The translations under genes were made by a program, and so were the position numbers. Below the pieces are notes generated by a model. The model did no database searches. It was given only the letters and a program-made list of their open reading frames with translations, and was not told the DNA's origin. A stretch of DNA of 64,000 bases from Bacteroidales bacterium (GTDB lineage: Bacteria; Bacteroidota; Bacteroidia; Bacteroidales; UBA932), in the NCBI GenBank assembly GCA_022653735.1, contig JALCSU010000004.1:1-64000 (forward strand). Direction: 5' to 3'. The first letter of the stretch is position 1; each line of letters begins with the position of its first letter. Of the stretch, positions 42,469 through 51,843 are shown piece by piece.

Positions 42469-44004
42469 TTATTTGGTAGCGGACTGTTTTATTATGGTCG
42501 AAAACTCTTCCGGACTGATCTGTCCGGATGACACCAGCTGCTGAATTTCAGCGAGTTTTTTCATCAGTTCATCTTTGGTTTCAGCCTTTCTGTTGATGAT
42601 CTCGGACTTCTCTTCTTCTGTCACCGGCTTATAGTCCGATTCCATAAGATTGCTCATCTCCTTGACAAGGTCATCATCGATGTTCCTGTAACGAGCAAAA
42701 GCATGTGATCCCTCCTTGTGTCCGGAGAGTTTGCCGACCAGGTTTGGATCCTTTACCTGCTTGTAAAGGTTCCCGATGAAAGTTTTTCTGGCCATGTGGG
42801 AGCTGGCCACATCGGCAATGCACTTCTGTTCATTTTCGCCTGTCAGAGGATTTCTGACAGTGACCATTCTCTCAATGCTCACTTTATGGAATACGTCTTT
42901 GATTGCGTAGTTGTAGTTCTGCTGAGCTATCAGAGGAAAGAGCTTGGTTTCATCGTAGTCCTTGTACTTATCAACAATGGCCTTGGCTTCTTCTGTAAGA
43001 TAGACTTTGACGACATTAGGATTTTCGTCCTTGGTTTTGATAGGTACGTACTCTACATATGTTCCTCTGTTATCCGTAATCAGATTCTTCTTCGTAAGCG
43101 AGTAAAGATCGCTTATTCGACAGCCTATGAAACACTGGAATATGAAAATGTCTCTCTGAGTCTCCAATCTTTTGTCCTGGCTGAGATCCGCATGGTAGAT
43201 CTGCTCCCTCTCCTCGGCTGTGATGTAAACCGGAGAGCCGTAAACCTGGGATCCGATAGTGAATTTTCTGAATGGATCGTTTTCTGTTATGCCTTGCCTG
43301 GTGCACCAATTATAAAATGCCCTGAACATCTTCATAAAGGAGTTGATAGCATTATCGCCTCTTTCAACCGGATATCTGGACTCTGGTAGGAATGCGTAAA
43401 TCTTTGCATACTTCGGTGTCGGCTTGCGATTGCCTGATTTGTCCGTCCTGAAAAATTTATGTTCGTTTCTCACAAACTTGCGGAAATCTTCCAGATCATC
43501 GGCCGTGATGCTATCAATCTCAATCTTTTTGCATCTATAAAGCTCCCATCTTAATAAGATACGTTCTAATACTCTATAATGTTTATAACGGCTGACTGAA
43601 AGTTTCCTTGTACCAATAAATTTGTCAAAAGCCTCAAAGAAAGTTAGATTATCTTTCTTTTGGCCATCAATATATTTTTCTGGAAATGTGAAGCGATCGA
43701 CCGTATCTTGAAGCCAGTCATCAGATACATTCGATAGATCTGTATCTTGAATAGCACGAATGACAAAAGTTTTAAGATGTTCTAGTTTTCCTTTCTTATC
43801 ATATGCATCTCTCACTTCCGGCGTCAGCTTCCTTGCAGCAATCTTGATATCTTCTGATTCCGGGTCAAAAAATGGTCTTGATATCCAAATGTGAGAATGA
43901 GCCCTCTTATTTCCAAACCCTCTCTTTTGAAATCTAATCAAGATTTCCGACTCTCCTGTTTCTTTACTAATTTTAGAAGATAAAGTACACGTAATTTTTG
44001 GCAT
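42469..44004 (-). CDS. Tyrosine recombinase (integrase) of the element
   Basis: 511 residues. An N-terminal arm-binding region and SAM-like core-binding domain (about 115-250) precede the catalytic domain. Catalytic residues visible: Arg296 in GCRISDL, His403-x-x-Arg406 in SSHMARKT, His429 in LSGHKEGSH, and nucleophile Tyr439 in FARY. The enzyme integrates the element at the tRNA-Lys(CUU) 3' end and excises it with an accessory factor. It is larger than many phage integrases and carries a C-terminal helical tail with DELMKKLAEIQQLVSSGQ. It is transcribed away from the right attachment site, 244 bases from it. Confidence 0.93.
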   Translation of the reverse strand: MPKITCTLSSKISKETGESEILIRFQKRGFGNKRAHSHIWISRPFFDPESEDIKIAARKLTPEVRDAYDKKGKLEHLKTFVIRAIQDTDLSNVSDDWLQDTVDRFTFPEKYIDGQKKDNLTFFEAFDKFIGTRKLSVSRYKHYRVLERILLRWELYRCKKIEIDSITADDLEDFRKFVRNEHKFFRTDKSGNRKPTPKYAKIYAFLPESRYPVERGDNAINSFMKMFRAFYNWCTRQGITENDPFRKFTIGSQVYGSPVYITAEEREQIYHADLSQDKRLETQRDIFIFQCFIGCRISDLYSLTKKNLITDNRGTYVEYVPIKTKDENPNVVKVYLTEEAKAIVDKYKDYDETKLFPLIAQQNYNYAIKDVFHKVSIERMVTVRNPLTGENEQKCIADVASSHMARKTFIGNLYKQVKDPNLVGKLSGHKEGSHAFARYRNIDDDLVKEMSNLMESDYKPVTEEEKSEIINRKAETKDELMKKLAEIQQLVSSGQISPEEFSTIIKQSATK

Positions 44005-44247
44005 ATTTGGTCGTAGTTATGGTGGTACTTTGATATTCAATTACTGTCAAAACAAATATAAATAAAAGTTTACAAAGTGTAGCCAAAAATAAATATTTTT
44101 GGCTACATAATTTATAGCCACCGAGAAATCATTAGAAATATTCCCTCATGTAAATTTACCACTAAATCATTAATTATCAATAGTTTTTGCTTGATAACTC
44201 CTAGCAATATTATCTAACATTGCCTCATCGGAAGTAACTATACGTGT
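44005..44247. promoter_or_regulatory. Integrase promoter and right-end arm-type sites
   Basis: TATATTTG on the minus strand at 44060-44053 is the likely -7 box. A perfect 13-bp inverted repeat, TGTAGCCAAAAAT (44078-44090) with ATTTTTGGCTACA (44095-44107), covers the place where the -33 element should be. The right arm continues to ATTTTTGGCTACATAATT (to 44112), the composite of both left-end sites. This suggests integrase binding can repress its own promoter. Bases 44113-44247 are AT-rich with nothing further recognised. Confidence 0.6.
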
Positions 44248-44304
44248 TCCCTAGCAGAGCACGTCAGAAGAACGCTAATTGCTTGATTGTAAGCAGTTAG
44301 CGTT
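44248..44304 (+). repeat. attR
   Basis: TCCCTAGCAGAGCAC (44248-44262) equals the tRNA 3' end at 27013-27027. The following stem AACGCTAA/TTAGCGTT (44271-44304) copies the tRNA terminator but lacks its T run. Confidence 0.9.
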
Positions 44305-44375
44305 CTTCCGCATTTCATTCTGACCGGCTCACTTTTCAGGAGCACGCCCGCTTTTGCCATGAAACGTAAAATATT

Positions 44376-44403
44376 GAGGCCGACTCAAATTAGAGCCAGC
44401 CTC
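44376..44403 (-). terminator. Possible terminator of the DUF1080 gene
   Basis: GAGGC (44376-44380) pairs with GCCTC (44399-44403), with CTC/GAG inside a symmetric 3x3 internal loop. On the minus strand it follows the gene ending at 44429 and is followed by AATATTTTA. Confidence 0.5.
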
Positions 44404-44428
44404 GTTAGCTTCCGGATTATGTCAATCT

Positions 44429-45205
44429 TTAGAGATTGCGTATCCAGATGTTTCTGTAGCTGATAGGCTTGCTAGGGTCTCCATGGGCTTGGAGCCTAAT
44501 AGGACCTGCGCCATGCTTTACGATGCGAGGCAGGCCTATGAACTCTGTCGTGCCGCGAATTTCGGTGTCGTTCTGGACAACTACTCCGTTATGAATGACT
44601 GTTACCCTAGGGTAATTGCGATAGGAACCGTCTTCCTTGAAGTCTGGAGCCTTGTAGATTATGTCATAGACATTCCATTCCCCAGGCTTACGCATTGCGT
44701 TCACGAGCGGAACGGCCTGTTTGTAGATGCTGGCGGCCTGACCGTTAACGTATGTTTTATTCTCGTAACTGTCAAGCACCTGAACTTCATACATGCCCTG
44801 AAGGAAAATTCCGCTGTTGCCTCTAGCCTGCGATGAACCCTCAATGTCCTTAGGCACGCACCACTCGATGTGGAGCTGGAAATCGTTGAATTTGTCCTTT
44901 GTCTGAATGTCGCCTGTGCTCTTATCTACGGTCACGACCCCGTCATGAACCTTCCATAGAGCAGCGCCGCCTTTTGCGCTTTCCCATTTAGATAAATCCT
45001 TCCCGTCGAATAGAATCACTGCATCGGACGGGGCGGTGAAACCACCGCCGTCAATGGTGGATCCAGGAGTGACGACAGGGACTTCAGGGGAATAGAACTC
45101 AGTCATCTCGTGAGTCATCTTATTCTTTTCTTGCGCGCCAGCTATCATGGCCGGCAGAAGAAAGACGATAGAAAGAAGGATGTGCTTTGAATATTCCATA
45201 TTCAT
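44429..45205 (-). CDS. Secreted DUF1080 protein (3-keto-glycoside hydrolase-like)
   Basis: 258 residues with a signal peptide ending near AGAQ (about 25). The DUF1080 fold runs from DAVILFDGKDLSKWESAKGG (read in parts, about 63) through FNDFQLHIEWCVP and RGNSGIFLQGMYEVQVLDSY to the last strands GPIRLQAHGDPSKPISYRNIWIRNL. It is related to the DUF1080 lipoprotein at 13899 but shorter and without a lipobox. It lies beside the GH95 gene, divergently, suggesting coordinated glycan breakdown. It is the first host gene right of the mobile element. Confidence 0.9.
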   Translation of the reverse strand: MNMEYSKHILLSIVFLLPAMIAGAQEKNKMTHEMTEFYSPEVPVVTPGSTIDGGGFTAPSDAVILFDGKDLSKWESAKGGAALWKVHDGVVTVDKSTGDIQTKDKFNDFQLHIEWCVPKDIEGSSQARGNSGIFLQGMYEVQVLDSYENKTYVNGQAASIYKQAVPLVNAMRKPGEWNVYDIIYKAPDFKEDGSYRNYPRVTVIHNGVVVQNDTEIRGTTEFIGLPRIVKHGAGPIRLQAHGDPSKPISYRNIWIRNL

Positions 45206-45353
45206 TATATTAATGATATAATATTCTTATGAATTCAGAGAATAAAGTTACGATTTCCTAAGTAAAAAAAGAAATATTATTCATGAGTATTTTCCCCTAC
45301 AAGCAATTTTACTATATTAGCGTCGCTAAAAAATACCTCATACCATTGATATC

Positions 45354-47858
45354 ATGAAGAAGATTCTCTCTGTCATTGCCGTTGTCTTTTGCAGCAGTAT
45401 TATTTTTGCGCAGACACCTGCGTCTCTTGTGATGAATTATGACCAGCCTGCCAAGATATTCGAAGAAGCCTTTCCTTTAGGGAACGGACATCTTGGTGCC
45501 ACCGTTTACGGTGGCGTGACTGATGATGTCATCTGGCTGAACGAGGGGACGCTTTGGGGCAAAATCGGCGCTGAGAATAATCCAAAGACCGGCGGCAGGG
45601 CGCAGTTGGAGAAGGTTCGCCAGGCGCTTTATGCAGAGGACTGGGAGACGGCTGCCACGTTGGCGAAGGATCTTCAAGGGCCGAATGTGGCCGCTTATCT
45701 GCCAATGGGGTGCCTTCATCTGAGGCAAACTTTCGGAGCCGAGGAGAATAAAGGGCTGTTCTATGATTATCACGGGCAAAGGAATAGTTCTTCAGATGAT
45801 TCACCATACGGAATAACTGAATATTCACGTTGCCTGGACCTCGGCAGGGCCATCGCCACTGCCAGCTTTACCGTTGATGGGGTGAAATACACGAGGGAAA
45901 TGTTCGTCTCTCATCCTGACAGGGTGTTCGTCATCCACTTGACGTCCTCGGAGAAGGGAAAGCTGGAGTTCCGGCTGGACGGGGAATCCATGTGGGATGG
46001 CTGTTCAGTAAGCAGCGTTTCCTCAAATGAATTCATCGTAAGAGGCGCTGTGGGCTGGGACATGGACACGAAGTGGAAAGAGCCATTTTCGGCTCACCGT
46101 AAAGGGCCTCACGGGGAAACCGGAATGCGTTATGAGTTCAGGGTCAGGCTTGTCAGTTGCGACGGCCAAGCGTATTCTATGCCAGGCCTTCATGTCAACG
46201 GTGCTTCGGATGCGGTTATTCTCGTAAGCGCAGCTACTAGCTATAATGGCTTCAATCATCGTCCAGACACAGAAGGAAGAGATGAAGATGCACTTGCGGC
46301 GAAGATGCTTAATGATGCTTCGGTCAAAGATTTAAATACGCTCCGTTCTGCGCATATCGCTGACTATCAGTCGATTTTTAATCGCATTTCGCTGGATGTC
46401 AATGGCTCTCTTGCTTATGTTCCAGGGGATAAGACTGTCGATGCCAGGCTGACAGAATATTCGCAGGGCGCAAAAGATCCCGGCCTTGAAATGCTATATT
46501 TCCAGTTCGGACGTTATCTGCTTATATCCAGTTCCAGAGAGGATAGCGAGGTGCCTTGCAACCTTCAAGGAATATGGAACAAAGACAGGCATCCGGCATG
46601 GGGCAGCGACTTGCACACGAATATAAACGTCCAGATGAATTACTGGCCGGCGGAGCCGCTGGCAATGAGCGAGAATGCGATGCCTCTGGTGCGGTTCATC
46701 GGCAACTGCGCAGTCAATGGAGCCGAAGTGGTAAAGAATTTATACGATATGAAAGGCTGGACTGTGCATCACAACAGCGACATCTGGTGTGCTGCCGGAC
46801 CCGTTGGGGAGAAAGAGGGCGATCCAGTGTGGGCCAACTACGTTATGGCAGGCCCATGGCTATGCAGTCACCTCTACGAGCATTACCTGTTCACCTGTGA
46901 CAAGGAATACCTTGCCAAGACGGCATACCCTCTCATGAAAGGCTGTGGCGATTTCATCATGGACTGGCTCGTGGAGAGGGACGGCAAATACATAACTGCC
47001 CCTGCGACTTCTCCCGAGAACACCTTCATCGATGACAATGGCAAGATAGGAAAAGTGACCATGGGCACTGCTATGGACATGGAAATATGCTGGGATCTGC
47101 TCAATAATCTGATTGAAGCAAGCGAGGTGTTAGGAACTGATCCAGAATTACGAGCCAGGTGGATTAATTACAGAGATAACCTGCAGCCACTCCGGGTTGG
47201 AGCAGAAGGGGACTTGAACGAATGGTACAAGGACTGGAAAGACAAAGATCCTTATCACAGACATGTCTCTCATCTCTATGGGCTTTATCCGGGACGTGAG
47301 ATATCTCCGTTCAGCACCCCAGAGTTAGCCGCTGCAGCCAGAAAGACTCTCGAAATGCGTGGGGATGGCGGAACGGGTTGGAGCAAGGCTTGGAAAATAG
47401 CTTTCTGGGCAAGACTCTTGGATGGGGATCATTCCTACAAGATGTTCAGAGAACTTCTCTCGAAGTCTACGCTCAAAAATCTGTTCGACACTCATCCGCC
47501 ATTCCAGATCGATGGCAACTTCGGAAGCATTGCCGGCATCTCAGAGATGCTCCTCCAGAGCCAGAACGGCGTGGTTCATCTACTGCCTGCCCTGCCTTCA
47601 GAATGGGCAGATGGTTCAGTGAAAGGCCTAAGAGCTCGTGGCGCCTTTGTCGTGGATATCGACTGGAAAGATGGAAAACTCTCTGATGCAAGCATACTTC
47701 CCGAAAAAGGCGGTAAATGCGTCTTGCGCACATCCATTAGAGTCCAGATCCGTCAATCGGGACGACGAATCGCCTCTAAATCCATAAAAGATGGTGAATA
47801 TTATGTGACCACATTCCAAGCCAAGCCGGGGAATAAATATTCCGTGATTCCGGGTTAA
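45354..47858 (+). CDS. Glycoside hydrolase family 95 (alpha-L-fucosidase type)
   Basis: 834 residues, signal peptide ending IFAQ. The N-terminal beta domain has [30 protein letters not shown] (read in parts). The (alpha/alpha)6 barrel has [33 protein letters not shown] around 400-430, including the Asn-rich catalytic region of GH95, and [22 protein letters not shown] near the C-terminus with the acidic residue. GH95 enzymes are inverting alpha-1,2-fucosidases or alpha-galactosidases acting on host or plant glycans. The 3' end overlaps the convergent antiporter gene by four bases. Confidence 0.92.
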   Translation: MKKILSVIAVVFCSSIIFAQTPASLVMNYDQPAKIFEEAFPLGNGHLGATVYGGVTDDVIWLNEGTLWGKIGAENNPKTGGRAQLEKVRQALYAEDWETAATLAKDLQGPNVAAYLPMGCLHLRQTFGAEENKGLFYDYHGQRNSSSDDSPYGITEYSRCLDLGRAIATASFTVDGVKYTREMFVSHPDRVFVIHLTSSEKGKLEFRLDGESMWDGCSVSSVSSNEFIVRGAVGWDMDTKWKEPFSAHRKGPHGETGMRYEFRVRLVSCDGQAYSMPGLHVNGASDAVILVSAATSYNGFNHRPDTEGRDEDALAAKMLNDASVKDLNTLRSAHIADYQSIFNRISLDVNGSLAYVPGDKTVDARLTEYSQGAKDPGLEMLYFQFGRYLLISSSREDSEVPCNLQGIWNKDRHPAWGSDLHTNINVQMNYWPAEPLAMSENAMPLVRFIGNCAVNGAEVVKNLYDMKGWTVHHNSDIWCAAGPVGEKEGDPVWANYVMAGPWLCSHLYEHYLFTCDKEYLAKTAYPLMKGCGDFIMDWLVERDGKYITAPATSPENTFIDDNGKIGKVTMGTAMDMEICWDLLNNLIEASEVLGTDPELRARWINYRDNLQPLRVGAEGDLNEWYKDWKDKDPYHRHVSHLYGLYPGREISPFSTPELAAAARKTLEMRGDGGTGWSKAWKIAFWARLLDGDHSYKMFRELLSKSTLKNLFDTHPPFQIDGNFGSIAGISEMLLQSQNGVVHLLPALPSEWADGSVKGLRARGAFVVDIDWKDGKLSDASILPEKGGKCVLRTSIRVQIRQSGRRIASKSIKDGEYYVTTFQAKPGNKYSVIPG

Positions 47859-50110
47859 ATCCAGCCGAGGCTTTGAAGGTCGCCTGCGAGCCAGGCGGTG
47901 TCGCCTTCGGTGAACATGAAGTCCGGCTCCGGGTTAGTTACTATTTCCCCGCAATGCAAGACGCTGATGACCATGCACTGGTAGCGTCGCAAATTCGCGC
48001 TCCTGAGAGTTTTCCCAGTCAGGAAAGAGTCTGCCTTCAGCGTTACGGATTTTATTTCGAAGTTGATGTCCGCCGTGTCTTCCAGCTCGTCAAGAGAAGG
48101 GATGGTTGCGTCAATCATGGCCCTCAGCTTTTCTATCTGGTCATTTGTGCCGACGGCAAGCAGCTTGTCGTTAGGGAAGAGCATTACGTCGCCTGATGGC
48201 ACGATTATGTTTTTCCTGCCCCTTGTGATCTTAATGATGTTAGCGCCGGATTCGCTCCGGAAAGGAATATCCTTGAGGCAAGTCCCGGCTAGCGATGACT
48301 CCTGAGCCAGCGTGAGGCTTACGGTGTTCACGCCATAGTCCGCGAGTTTCTGCCTCACTGAATTGGAGACTGGCTTGGAGCGTCTCTCGATCTCCTCCTT
48401 TTCATTGTAATTTGACAAGAAGTGCTTTTCCAGCTGATTGAATTTATGTACCGAGTGACGAGCGAAAAGTATGAATATGAGGCCTGCTAGGATTATTGCG
48501 AAAACAGTCCATCCAGCCAGCTGGAAATAAGACGAGATCACCACCAGCACCATTGCGATCACTATGAAAGATCGCACCATGGTTAATCCTATTAGAGGCC
48601 AGATGTTGCTCTGCTTTTCCTTTATCAGTTTAGGGGCGGACTCGTTGATGGATCCCGAATTTATCCCGAGTCCGTACAGGAAAGGAGCCATGGCGGCTAA
48701 GGTTACGGCAACATCGAGGATTTTCCTTTCTGTGCCGACCCAGGATGGCAGGAGACGTTTCACTGCTGGAGCTAGGTAAATCTTGCTGCCAATGTAGATT
48801 GCGATCAGGATCACTCCGTAAAGCACTATGCGCGTGAGATATGCTTTCAGCAGTTTGTGCCACTCATTGTTTGCCATTGCAGTGTCCTTTGCGCTGCTTC
48901 CTGCTGCGTTAATCTTTTCTATCCAGGTTTTCGGAAGCTTTTTGCTCAGCAGGTTGTAGCATGGGCCTGCGAGCTTAATCATGAAAGGAGTCGTAAAAGT
49001 CGTGATCACGGAGACAGCGATTATCACGGGGTAGATGAAATCCCTCATGACCCCTAAGGACACGCCCACGCCTGCGATGATGAATCCGAACTCACCCAGC
49101 TGAGCAAGCGAAAATCCCGTGTAAACTCCGTTCTTAAGCCCGTTGCCAGTCAGGATTATGCCTGCTGCGCCAAAGAGTATGTGCGTCAGGATGACTATTA
49201 CCGCAAGAAGGAAGATGATCTGCCAGTGGGCAGTGATCTGCGCAGGAGCTACCATCATTCCAACCGAGACAAAGAATATGGCTCCGAAGAGATTTTTGAT
49301 TGGTTCGACGATTTTGTCGATTTGTTCGCTCTCGATAGTTTCAGCGAGGATTGATCCCATCACGAATGCCCCCAGAGCCGAAGAGAATCCGACCGAGGTG
49401 GCAAGGGCGACCATTCCGAAGCAGAGCCCTATGCTGACTATCAGCAGAATCTCATCGCTGAGATATTTCTTTGCCTTTTCCAGCAGAGTGGGAATGATGT
49501 ATATTCCTACCAAGAACCAAAGTATGAGGAAGAACAGCAGTTTGGCTATGTTCATGAGCATCTCTTTGCCTTCGAATTGCTGGGAGACTGCCATGGTGGA
49601 CAGCAACACCATCAGCACGATGGCGATCAGGTCCTCTACGACCAGGGTTCCGAACACCATCCCTGCCCACGGTCTGTCTTTCATCCCCATGTCTTGGTAA
49701 GATTTTAGGACCACCATCGTAGAGGACATCGAGAGAAGGCCTGCTAGGAATATGCTTTCAAGCATCGTCCAGCCCAGCGCCTGTCCGGTCGCGAAGCCTA
49801 TCACGAAGACTCCCAGGAATTTCGTTAACGCGGTCACGATTGCGCTGGATCCGACTTTCATCAGCTTCTTGAAACTGAATTCCAGGCCGAGACCGAACAT
49901 CATGAAGATCATTCCGATCTCCGACCATTGCTGGACGGTCTCGGTGCTGGATATTCCCGGGAAAAAATGTATGTTGGGACCAATGAGGAATCCGGCTATG
50001 ATATAACCCAGTATCAATGGCTGTTTCAACGCCTTGGATATTATGGTGAAAACTCCGGCAGAAATCAGTATCAGAGCCAAATCTCTCACGAGATTAACTT
50101 CTTCGGTCAT
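47855..50110 (-). CDS. CPA2-family cation:proton antiporter with RCK-type C-terminal domains
   Basis: 751 residues. About twelve transmembrane helices occupy the first 400 residues ([44 protein letters not shown] are typical of KefB/NhaP2-like transporters), followed by more membrane segments near 420-560. A soluble tail has two TrkA-C-like domains (about 600-680 and 690-750: [18 protein letters not shown], then [16 protein letters not shown]). These bind nucleotides or small ligands to gate K+ or Na+ efflux. The ion is not determined. Confidence 0.85.
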   Translation of the reverse strand: MTEEVNLVRDLALILISAGVFTIISKALKQPLILGYIIAGFLIGPNIHFFPGISSTETVQQWSEIGMIFMMFGLGLEFSFKKLMKVGSSAIVTALTKFLGVFVIGFATGQALGWTMLESIFLAGLLSMSSTMVVLKSYQDMGMKDRPWAGMVFGTLVVEDLIAIVLMVLLSTMAVSQQFEGKEMLMNIAKLLFFLILWFLVGIYIIPTLLEKAKKYLSDEILLIVSIGLCFGMVALATSVGFSSALGAFVMGSILAETIESEQIDKIVEPIKNLFGAIFFVSVGMMVAPAQITAHWQIIFLLAVIVILTHILFGAAGIILTGNGLKNGVYTGFSLAQLGEFGFIIAGVGVSLGVMRDFIYPVIIAVSVITTFTTPFMIKLAGPCYNLLSKKLPKTWIEKINAAGSSAKDTAMANNEWHKLLKAYLTRIVLYGVILIAIYIGSKIYLAPAVKRLLPSWVGTERKILDVAVTLAAMAPFLYGLGINSGSINESAPKLIKEKQSNIWPLIGLTMVRSFIVIAMVLVVISSYFQLAGWTVFAIILAGLIFILFARHSVHKFNQLEKHFLSNYNEKEEIERRSKPVSNSVRQKLADYGVNTVSLTLAQESSLAGTCLKDIPFRSESGANIIKITRGRKNIIVPSGDVMLFPNDKLLAVGTNDQIEKLRAMIDATIPSLDELEDTADINFEIKSVTLKADSFLTGKTLRSANLRRYQCMVISVLHCGEIVTNPEPDFMFTEGDTAWLAGDLQSLGWI

Positions 50111-50203
50111 ATTCTCTTATTCTTTGATGCAAAAATACTCTTTTCTTGGCTCTTTTAAATAATATTAATGTGTCATTTGCTGCGTCCGGAGCAAAGATTT
50201 TAG

Positions 50204-50211
50204 TAAATTTG
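50204..50211 (+). promoter_or_regulatory. -7 box immediately before the lytic transglycosylase gene
   Basis: TAAATTTG ends seven bases before the ATG at 50219, predicting an almost leaderless message. A TTTG at 50176-50179 is 24 bases upstream, longer than the usual spacing. Confidence 0.5.
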
Positions 50212-50218
50212 CGTCACC

Positions 50219-51100
50219 ATGAAAAAAATATTTTTCCTAATTCCGATATTGCTCCTTTCCATTGCAGCATTCGGGCAGAATCTGTTTGACGAGAAAGTAA
50301 CGCTAAACCCAATGCCGCCGAAGGTGCCCCAGAAGATGACTTTCGCAGGGCAGACCATAGAATTCAACAGGAGCGACCTCATCGAGCGGATGGACAGGGA
50401 ACTAATTTCGTTCGCCTATTCCCATCAAGTTTCTCTCCTGATGCTCAGGCGAGGCGACCGGATTTTCAAGCAGGTTCTGCCGATAATGAAGGAATATGGG
50501 ATACCTGAGGACCTGAAATATATGATGGCAATAGAGAGCAATCTGGACCCGAAGGCTAGGTCAAGTGCTGGCGCTGCCGGACTCTGGCAGTTCATGCCGG
50601 CGACGGCTAAAGAATATGGGCTTGAGGTGACTAGTGAGGTGGACGAGAGATACGACATCGAGAAAGAGACAAGGGCAGCGTGCCAGTATCTTTTGAAAGC
50701 ATATGCAAGCTACAATGACTGGTTCACGGTGGCTGCCAGCTACAATAGCGGCCAGGGCGGTACGACCAGGAGGCTTAGCGACCAGCAGCAGACCAGCGGT
50801 TTGGACTTGTGGCTGCCTACAGAAACTTCGAGATACATGTTCAGGATGCTGGCTGCCAAGATGCTTTTCGAGAATCCTGTGGCTTTCGGCTTCAAGTTGG
50901 ATGCCTCTGACAAATACCCATATTATGAGCCTCAGAAAGTGGTGGACGTCGATTATTCCATCAGCAGTCTGGTAGAGTTCGCGGAGCGTTACGGAATATC
51001 CTATATGCAGCTCAAAGAAGCCAACCTCTGGCTTCGTAGCGACAAGCTGACCAACGCTAAGAAAAAGACATACAGGATCGTCATACCTAAGAATATTTAG
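50219..51100 (+). CDS. MltD-like lytic transglycosylase
   Basis: 293 residues, signal peptide ending AAFGQ (about 21). The SLT catalytic domain spans about 95-235: DLKYMMAIESNLDPKARSSAGAAGLWQFMPATA (read in parts) holds the catalytic Glu in AIESN, and YNSGQGG is the conserved loop. No LysM domain is obvious, although the end (YGISYMQLKEANLWLRSDKL...YRIVIPKN) resembles a degenerate LysM. It cleaves peptidoglycan glycan strands to 1,6-anhydro ends in the periplasm. Confidence 0.88.
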   Translation: MKKIFFLIPILLLSIAAFGQNLFDEKVTLNPMPPKVPQKMTFAGQTIEFNRSDLIERMDRELISFAYSHQVSLLMLRRGDRIFKQVLPIMKEYGIPEDLKYMMAIESNLDPKARSSAGAAGLWQFMPATAKEYGLEVTSEVDERYDIEKETRAACQYLLKAYASYNDWFTVAASYNSGQGGTTRRLSDQQQTSGLDLWLPTETSRYMFRMLAAKMLFENPVAFGFKLDASDKYPYYEPQKVVDVDYSISSLVEFAERYGISYMQLKEANLWLRSDKLTNAKKKTYRIVIPKNI

Positions 51101-51102
51101 AT

Positions 51103-51236
51103 CCTGACTTTCGTCAGGATGACAAGTTGGTTATTATCTCATCCCGATGCACAATAATGGCCGTTCATCCTGAACGACCCGCCCCGTCATCCTGAACGAC
51201 CCACCCCGTCATCCTGAACTTGATTCAGGATCTAGT
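51103..51236. repeat. REP-like repeat array between transglycosylase and cyclo-ligase genes
   Basis: It starts with CCTGACTTTCGTCAGG (51103-51118), also found at 4142-4157. Then come three tandem CCCCGTCATCCTGAAC-type units, the last running into TTGATTCAGGATCTAG. This matches, inverted, the repeat at 1697-1745 beside the wecA-like gene. It lies between two converging genes. Confidence 0.75.
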
Positions 51237-51242
51237 CTTCAA

Positions 51243-51776
51243 CTAACAGTGAAAGACCCCGTCTATGGGAATGTCCCAAGGGTCGGCTGGAATGGAATCG
51301 ACGATCTGCTGTGGGTATGCGATGCCCCAGACTGGGCAACTGACATTATGCAGGAAGCGGTCGTAGAAGCCCTTGCCTCTGCCAAGACGAACACCAGATT
51401 CCGTGAAGGCTAAGCCGGGGACAATGACAAGATCCAGGAGCGACGGGTCGCGAAGCAATACTGCATTCTCAGCGGGTTCCAATATTCCGAAAGCGCCTGG
51501 AGCCACAGTGTCTGAAGAATATTCATAAATGTCAATGTCATTGCCATTTACCTTCGGCACATAAAGTTTTTTCGATGTATCGGCCAGCAGCAGGGAAGTG
51601 TCTATCTCATCGGCAAAGGACAAGAATGCCATGATTCGATTCGCGGACTTCCATTGAGGGCTGGACAGCACTTGATGGCATGTTTCTATGGAATATTCAT
51701 TTTTCTGCATTGGTGAAAGCGATTTTACCCTGGCTCTTATCTCCGCTCTGATGCCGCGTTTGTCGTTCATGCTCAT
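51243..51776 (-). CDS. 5-formyltetrahydrofolate cyclo-ligase
   Basis: 177 residues from ATG at 51776 (a TTG six bases upstream is also in frame). Family blocks are RIMAFLSFADEIDTS (about 45), KLYVPKVNGNDIDIYEY, DLVIVPGLAFTESGVRLGRGKGFYDRFL (about 112-140, glycine-rich nucleotide loop) and VWGIAYPQQIVDSIPADPWDIPID. It converts 5-formyl-THF to 5,10-methenyl-THF with ATP in the cytoplasm. It stands alone next to a REP-like array. Confidence 0.93.
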   Translation of the reverse strand: MSMNDKRGIRAEIRARVKSLSPMQKNEYSIETCHQVLSSPQWKSANRIMAFLSFADEIDTSLLLADTSKKLYVPKVNGNDIDIYEYSSDTVAPGAFGILEPAENAVLLRDPSLLDLVIVPGLAFTESGVRLGRGKGFYDRFLHNVSCPVWGIAYPQQIVDSIPADPWDIPIDGVFHC

Positions 51777-51843
51777 TCTCAAATTGTTTTAGTAACGAAA
51801 ATCTAATCTAAGATATCATATATTTTGTAATTTTGAAGCCAAA

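Larger units (their letters stand above)
27013..44262. mobile_element. Integrative element of about 17.2 kb in tRNA-Lys(CUU)
   Basis: The borders are direct repeats of the tRNA 3' end (TCCCTAGCAGAGCAC). A tyrosine integrase gene sits next to the right border. Inside are, from the left: an LRR lipoprotein gene, a lysis-like cassette, three paralogous genes, a 2-kb hairpin-dense gene-free region, a small unknown gene, a restriction-modification pair, primase-like and RecA-like ATPase genes, an excisionase-like gene, an unknown gene and the integrase. No relaxase, type IV secretion, capsid, portal or terminase gene was recognised. It therefore looks like a satellite-like or non-conjugative element needing a helper to spread. 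That lifestyle is inference; the borders and integrase are direct. Confidence 0.92.

Noticed and set aside
27013..44262. Conjugative element (ICE) or complete prophage
   Set aside because: No relaxase, coupling protein, type IV secretion, terminase, portal or capsid protein was recognised.
44429..45205. DUF1080 gene as part of the mobile element
   Set aside because: It lies outside the right border repeat and pairs functionally with the host GH95 gene.
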